A stretch of 6,956 nt of DNA, taken from Fibrobacter sp. (GTDB taxonomy: Bacteria > Fibrobacterota > Fibrobacteria > Fibrobacterales > Fibrobacteraceae). The first letter of the stretch is position 1. Each line of letters opens with the position of its first letter. A program made the translations under genes and the position numbers. The stretch lies in the NCBI GenBank assembly GCA_012841225.1, contig DUVD01000123.1, positions 1-6,956 of the forward strand, written 5' to 3'. The notes beneath the pieces were generated by a model. That model was not told where the DNA came from. It worked only from the letters and a program-made list of their open reading frames with translations, and searched no databases. Positions 5,551-6,956 of the stretch are shown here, piece after piece.

Positions 5551-6515
5551 ATGGCTCCCCAAAATTGCATTAATGCATGAGAGTCCACTTCTTTTGGCAG
5601 TGGAATGCTAAGCGATTTGCATTTTTTTATGAAATCAGCTCCAAAAGTTTCGAATTGGCGTTCATCAAAAACACCATCTGTTTTAACGTACTTTTCTCTA
5701 TGGTATTTTTTTGAAATTGGATCAGCTAAATAGGCGTAAAAAATGGCGCCGGCCTCACCATAAGGGGCTAAAAAACCAGCCATCGGAGCGCGGCAGCCGC
5801 CTCCTAAAAAGACCATCCAAGCACGCTCAAATTTAGCCGCTTTTGCCGAAAAAGGATCCGATATTTTTTCTAAAATAGAACAAGTCTCTTCTCGTTTTTT
5901 TAAACACTGCAAACCAACAATACCTTGCCCAATTGCCGGCGTTAAGACTTCTGGAGAAAACGTTTCAGAAGCGGCTCCGAGCAAACCAAGACGTTCAAGG
6001 CCAGCGGCTCCCAAAAGAATCCCATCTAGCTCTCCATTTTCTACTTTAGCAATTCTAGAGGCTAAATTGCCACGTAAATCCGTAAATGACAAGTCTGGGC
6101 GATGCTCGCGCAACTGCAAAATACGACGAGGCGAACCCGTTCCTATTTTAGCCCCTTGAGGCAAGGTCTTTAAGGTGTGCTTTTTTGCCACTAAAACATC
6201 GTGCGGATTAGCTCGTTTCAAAAAACCTGCCAAAACTAAGCGAGAATCCATCTCCGAGGGGACATCTTTTAACGAGTGCACAGCCACATCAATTTCATCT
6301 TCTAAAAGGGCCTCTTCTAGCTCTTTGACAAAAACACCTGCTCCAGCAAAACTCACCAAAGAGCGCACTTTATCTTTGTCACCTCGAGTCGCTATGGGTT
6401 TAATTTCAACCTGCAAGCCTGGAAAAACTGCTGCCAAAGCCTTTGCCGTTAGAGTGGTTTGAGCCATAGCCAAAGGGCTAGTACGAGTCCCTAAGCGAAT
6501 AACTGAATTAAGCAT
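5547..6515 (-). CDS. hemC: Hydroxymethylbilane synthase (porphobilinogen deaminase)
   Basis: HemC joins four porphobilinogen units into the linear hydroxymethylbilane in the cytoplasm, using a dipyrromethane cofactor bound to a cysteine. The 322-residue product has the full motif series: RLGTRTSPLAMAQ at 7-19, GAGVFVKELEEALL at 58-71, HSLKDVP at 80-86 with catalytic Asp84, GTGSPRR at 125-131, DLRGNLASRIAKV at 146-158, PAIGQG at 193-198, and LGGGCRAPMAGF at 237-248 with cofactor Cys241. Length is close to the usual 310-320. The ATG overlaps the end of hemA by eight bases, and GAGGGA lies five bases upstream of it. The stop overlaps the hemD start. All three genes are therefore probably made from one transcript with coupled translation. 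All key residues are present, so it should be active. Confidence 0.98.
   Translation of the reverse strand: MLNSVIRLGTRTSPLAMAQTTLTAKALAAVFPGLQVEIKPIATRGDKDKVRSLVSFAGAGVFVKELEEALLEDEIDVAVHSLKDVPSEMDSRLVLAGFLKRANPHDVLVAKKHTLKTLPQGAKIGTGSPRRILQLREHRPDLSFTDLRGNLASRIAKVENGELDGILLGAAGLERLGLLGAASETFSPEVLTPAIGQGIVGLQCLKKREETCSILEKISDPFSAKAAKFERAWMVFLGGGCRAPMAGFLAPYGEAGAIFYAYLADPISKKYHREKYVKTDGVFDERQFETFGADFIKKCKSLSIPLPKEVDSHALMQFWGAI
5555..5560 (-). promoter_or_regulatory. hemD: Ribosome binding site deciding the hemD TTG start
   Basis: GGGGAG lies inside the last codons of hemC, four bases before the TTG at 5550. The spacing is slightly short. It supports this TTG over the upstream one at 5562, which borders the same G run and so cannot use it. 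Confidence 0.5.
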
Positions 6516-6956
6516 CTGGCTCCCTCTTCTCTTTTGGTGTATTTACAGAATATATTTTTTCGAGAATTAATTGGCTTTCTAATCCCATACCCGCCACACT
6601 CATCGATTTTAATGTTTCAAAAGGAGCATGTAATATTTTTTTTCGTAGTTCTTCTTCAAAACGCTTTAAATTGCAGTACTCTTCGCAAGAGACCTTCTTT
6701 TTCCATTTTTTTAATAACTGGGTACCCGTTTTTTCGTGGTATTCTTGCATTTGGATAAAAAGAGGTGTTAAGCTCTGAGAATAAAACCACTCCGTAAAAT
6801 CCATAGCAGCTTCTTCAATAAAAACTCGCGCTTTTTCGGAGGCGAGTTTCCGCAGCTCTCTATTGTTTTCGACAACGCACTTTAAGTCATCTATATGAAA
6901 TAGAGTTACACCTTCAATTTCAGCAATATTAGGCTCTACATTTCTAGGAGAAGCAA
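6508..6956 (-). CDS. hemA: Glutamyl-tRNA reductase, C-terminal part (gene continues past right edge)
   Basis: HemA reduces glutamyl-tRNA(Glu) with NADPH to glutamate-1-semialdehyde, the first committed step of the C5 tetrapyrrole route. The frame is open from the right edge to the TAA at 6508, giving 148 residues. The first visible residues, ASPRNVEPNIAEIEGVTLF, match the end of the NADPH-binding domain (family pattern AvPRdiep...gv.ly). The following VENNRELRKLASEKARVFIEEA and EWFYSQSLTPLFIQM form the spinal helix and dimerisation domain (GlutR_dimer), ending with LHAPFETLKSMS. The Met at 6804 begins an apparent 98-residue ORF but is internal, because the family match continues upstream of it. 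The catalytic Cys and the tRNA-binding domain are outside the window. The gene overlaps hemC by eight bases and leads the hem cluster in the visible part. Confidence 0.93.
   Translation of the reverse strand, partial: ASPRNVEPNIAEIEGVTLFHIDDLKCVVENNRELRKLASEKARVFIEEAAMDFTEWFYSQSLTPLFIQMQEYHEKTGTQLLKKWKKKVSCEEYCNLKRFEEELRKKILHAPFETLKSMSVAGMGLESQLILEKIYSVNTPKEKREPDA
6521..6526 (-). promoter_or_regulatory. hemC: Ribosome binding site of hemC
   Basis: GAGGGA sits inside the final codons of hemA, five bases before the hemC ATG. It is the strongest Shine-Dalgarno match in the window and fits re-initiation at the overlapping hemA stop. Confidence 0.65.

Noticed and set aside
6508..6804. A stand-alone 98-residue protein starting at the Met at 6804
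   Set aside because: The same frame stays open to the right edge and the upstream residues match glutamyl-tRNA reductase, so this is the tail of a partial hemA, not a small gene.

Overview
The window looks like chromosome from a diderm (Gram-negative) bacterium with moderately low G+C. The best guess is Fibrobacterota or a close relative of the Fibrobacterota/Bacteroidota assemblage. Support for this is a secreted lipoprotein with a long poly-serine linker, several small signal-peptide beta-barrel proteins, and a phosphoglycerate kinase of the long, eukaryote-resembling kind. The assignment is inference from style. No rRNA, tRNA, mobile element or CRISPR array is visible.

Layout, left to right. 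(1) A minus-strand pair: a small outer-membrane beta-barrel candidate (867-1604), then a lipoprotein (1-803, cut by the left edge) with two similar beta-sandwich-like segments around a serine linker. They are 63 bases apart and are probably co-transcribed and exported together. (2) A 182-base divergent region with a candidate promoter and two inverted repeats. (3) A plus-strand YeiH-family membrane protein (putative sulfate exporter). (4) A rho-independent terminator in the convergent gap, then pgk on the minus strand. (5) An A+T-rich divergent region of 164 bases. (6) A plus-strand predicted exported beta-barrel protein (4184-4930), whose 3' end overlaps the hem cluster tail to tail. (7) A minus-strand tetrapyrrole cluster hemA-hemC-hemD that enters from the right edge, with overlapping gene ends that suggest translational coupling.

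How the genes work together: HemA (glutamyl-tRNA reductase), HemC (hydroxymethylbilane synthase) and HemD (uroporphyrinogen-III synthase) carry out the first committed step and two later steps of C5-pathway tetrapyrrole synthesis. HemL and HemB, which act between HemA and HemC, are not in the window. pgk is central glycolysis. The barrel/lipoprotein pair and the 4184 barrel belong to the cell envelope and have no assignable function. The most interesting material is the barrel-lipoprotein pair, the eukaryote-like PGK and the short, TTG-started hemD.

Three gene boundaries here are corrected from a plain ATG/longest-ORF reading. hemA continues to the right edge. hemD most likely starts at the TTG at 5550. 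The YeiH gene most likely starts at the ATG at 1787. There is no gene-free stretch longer than 300 bases.
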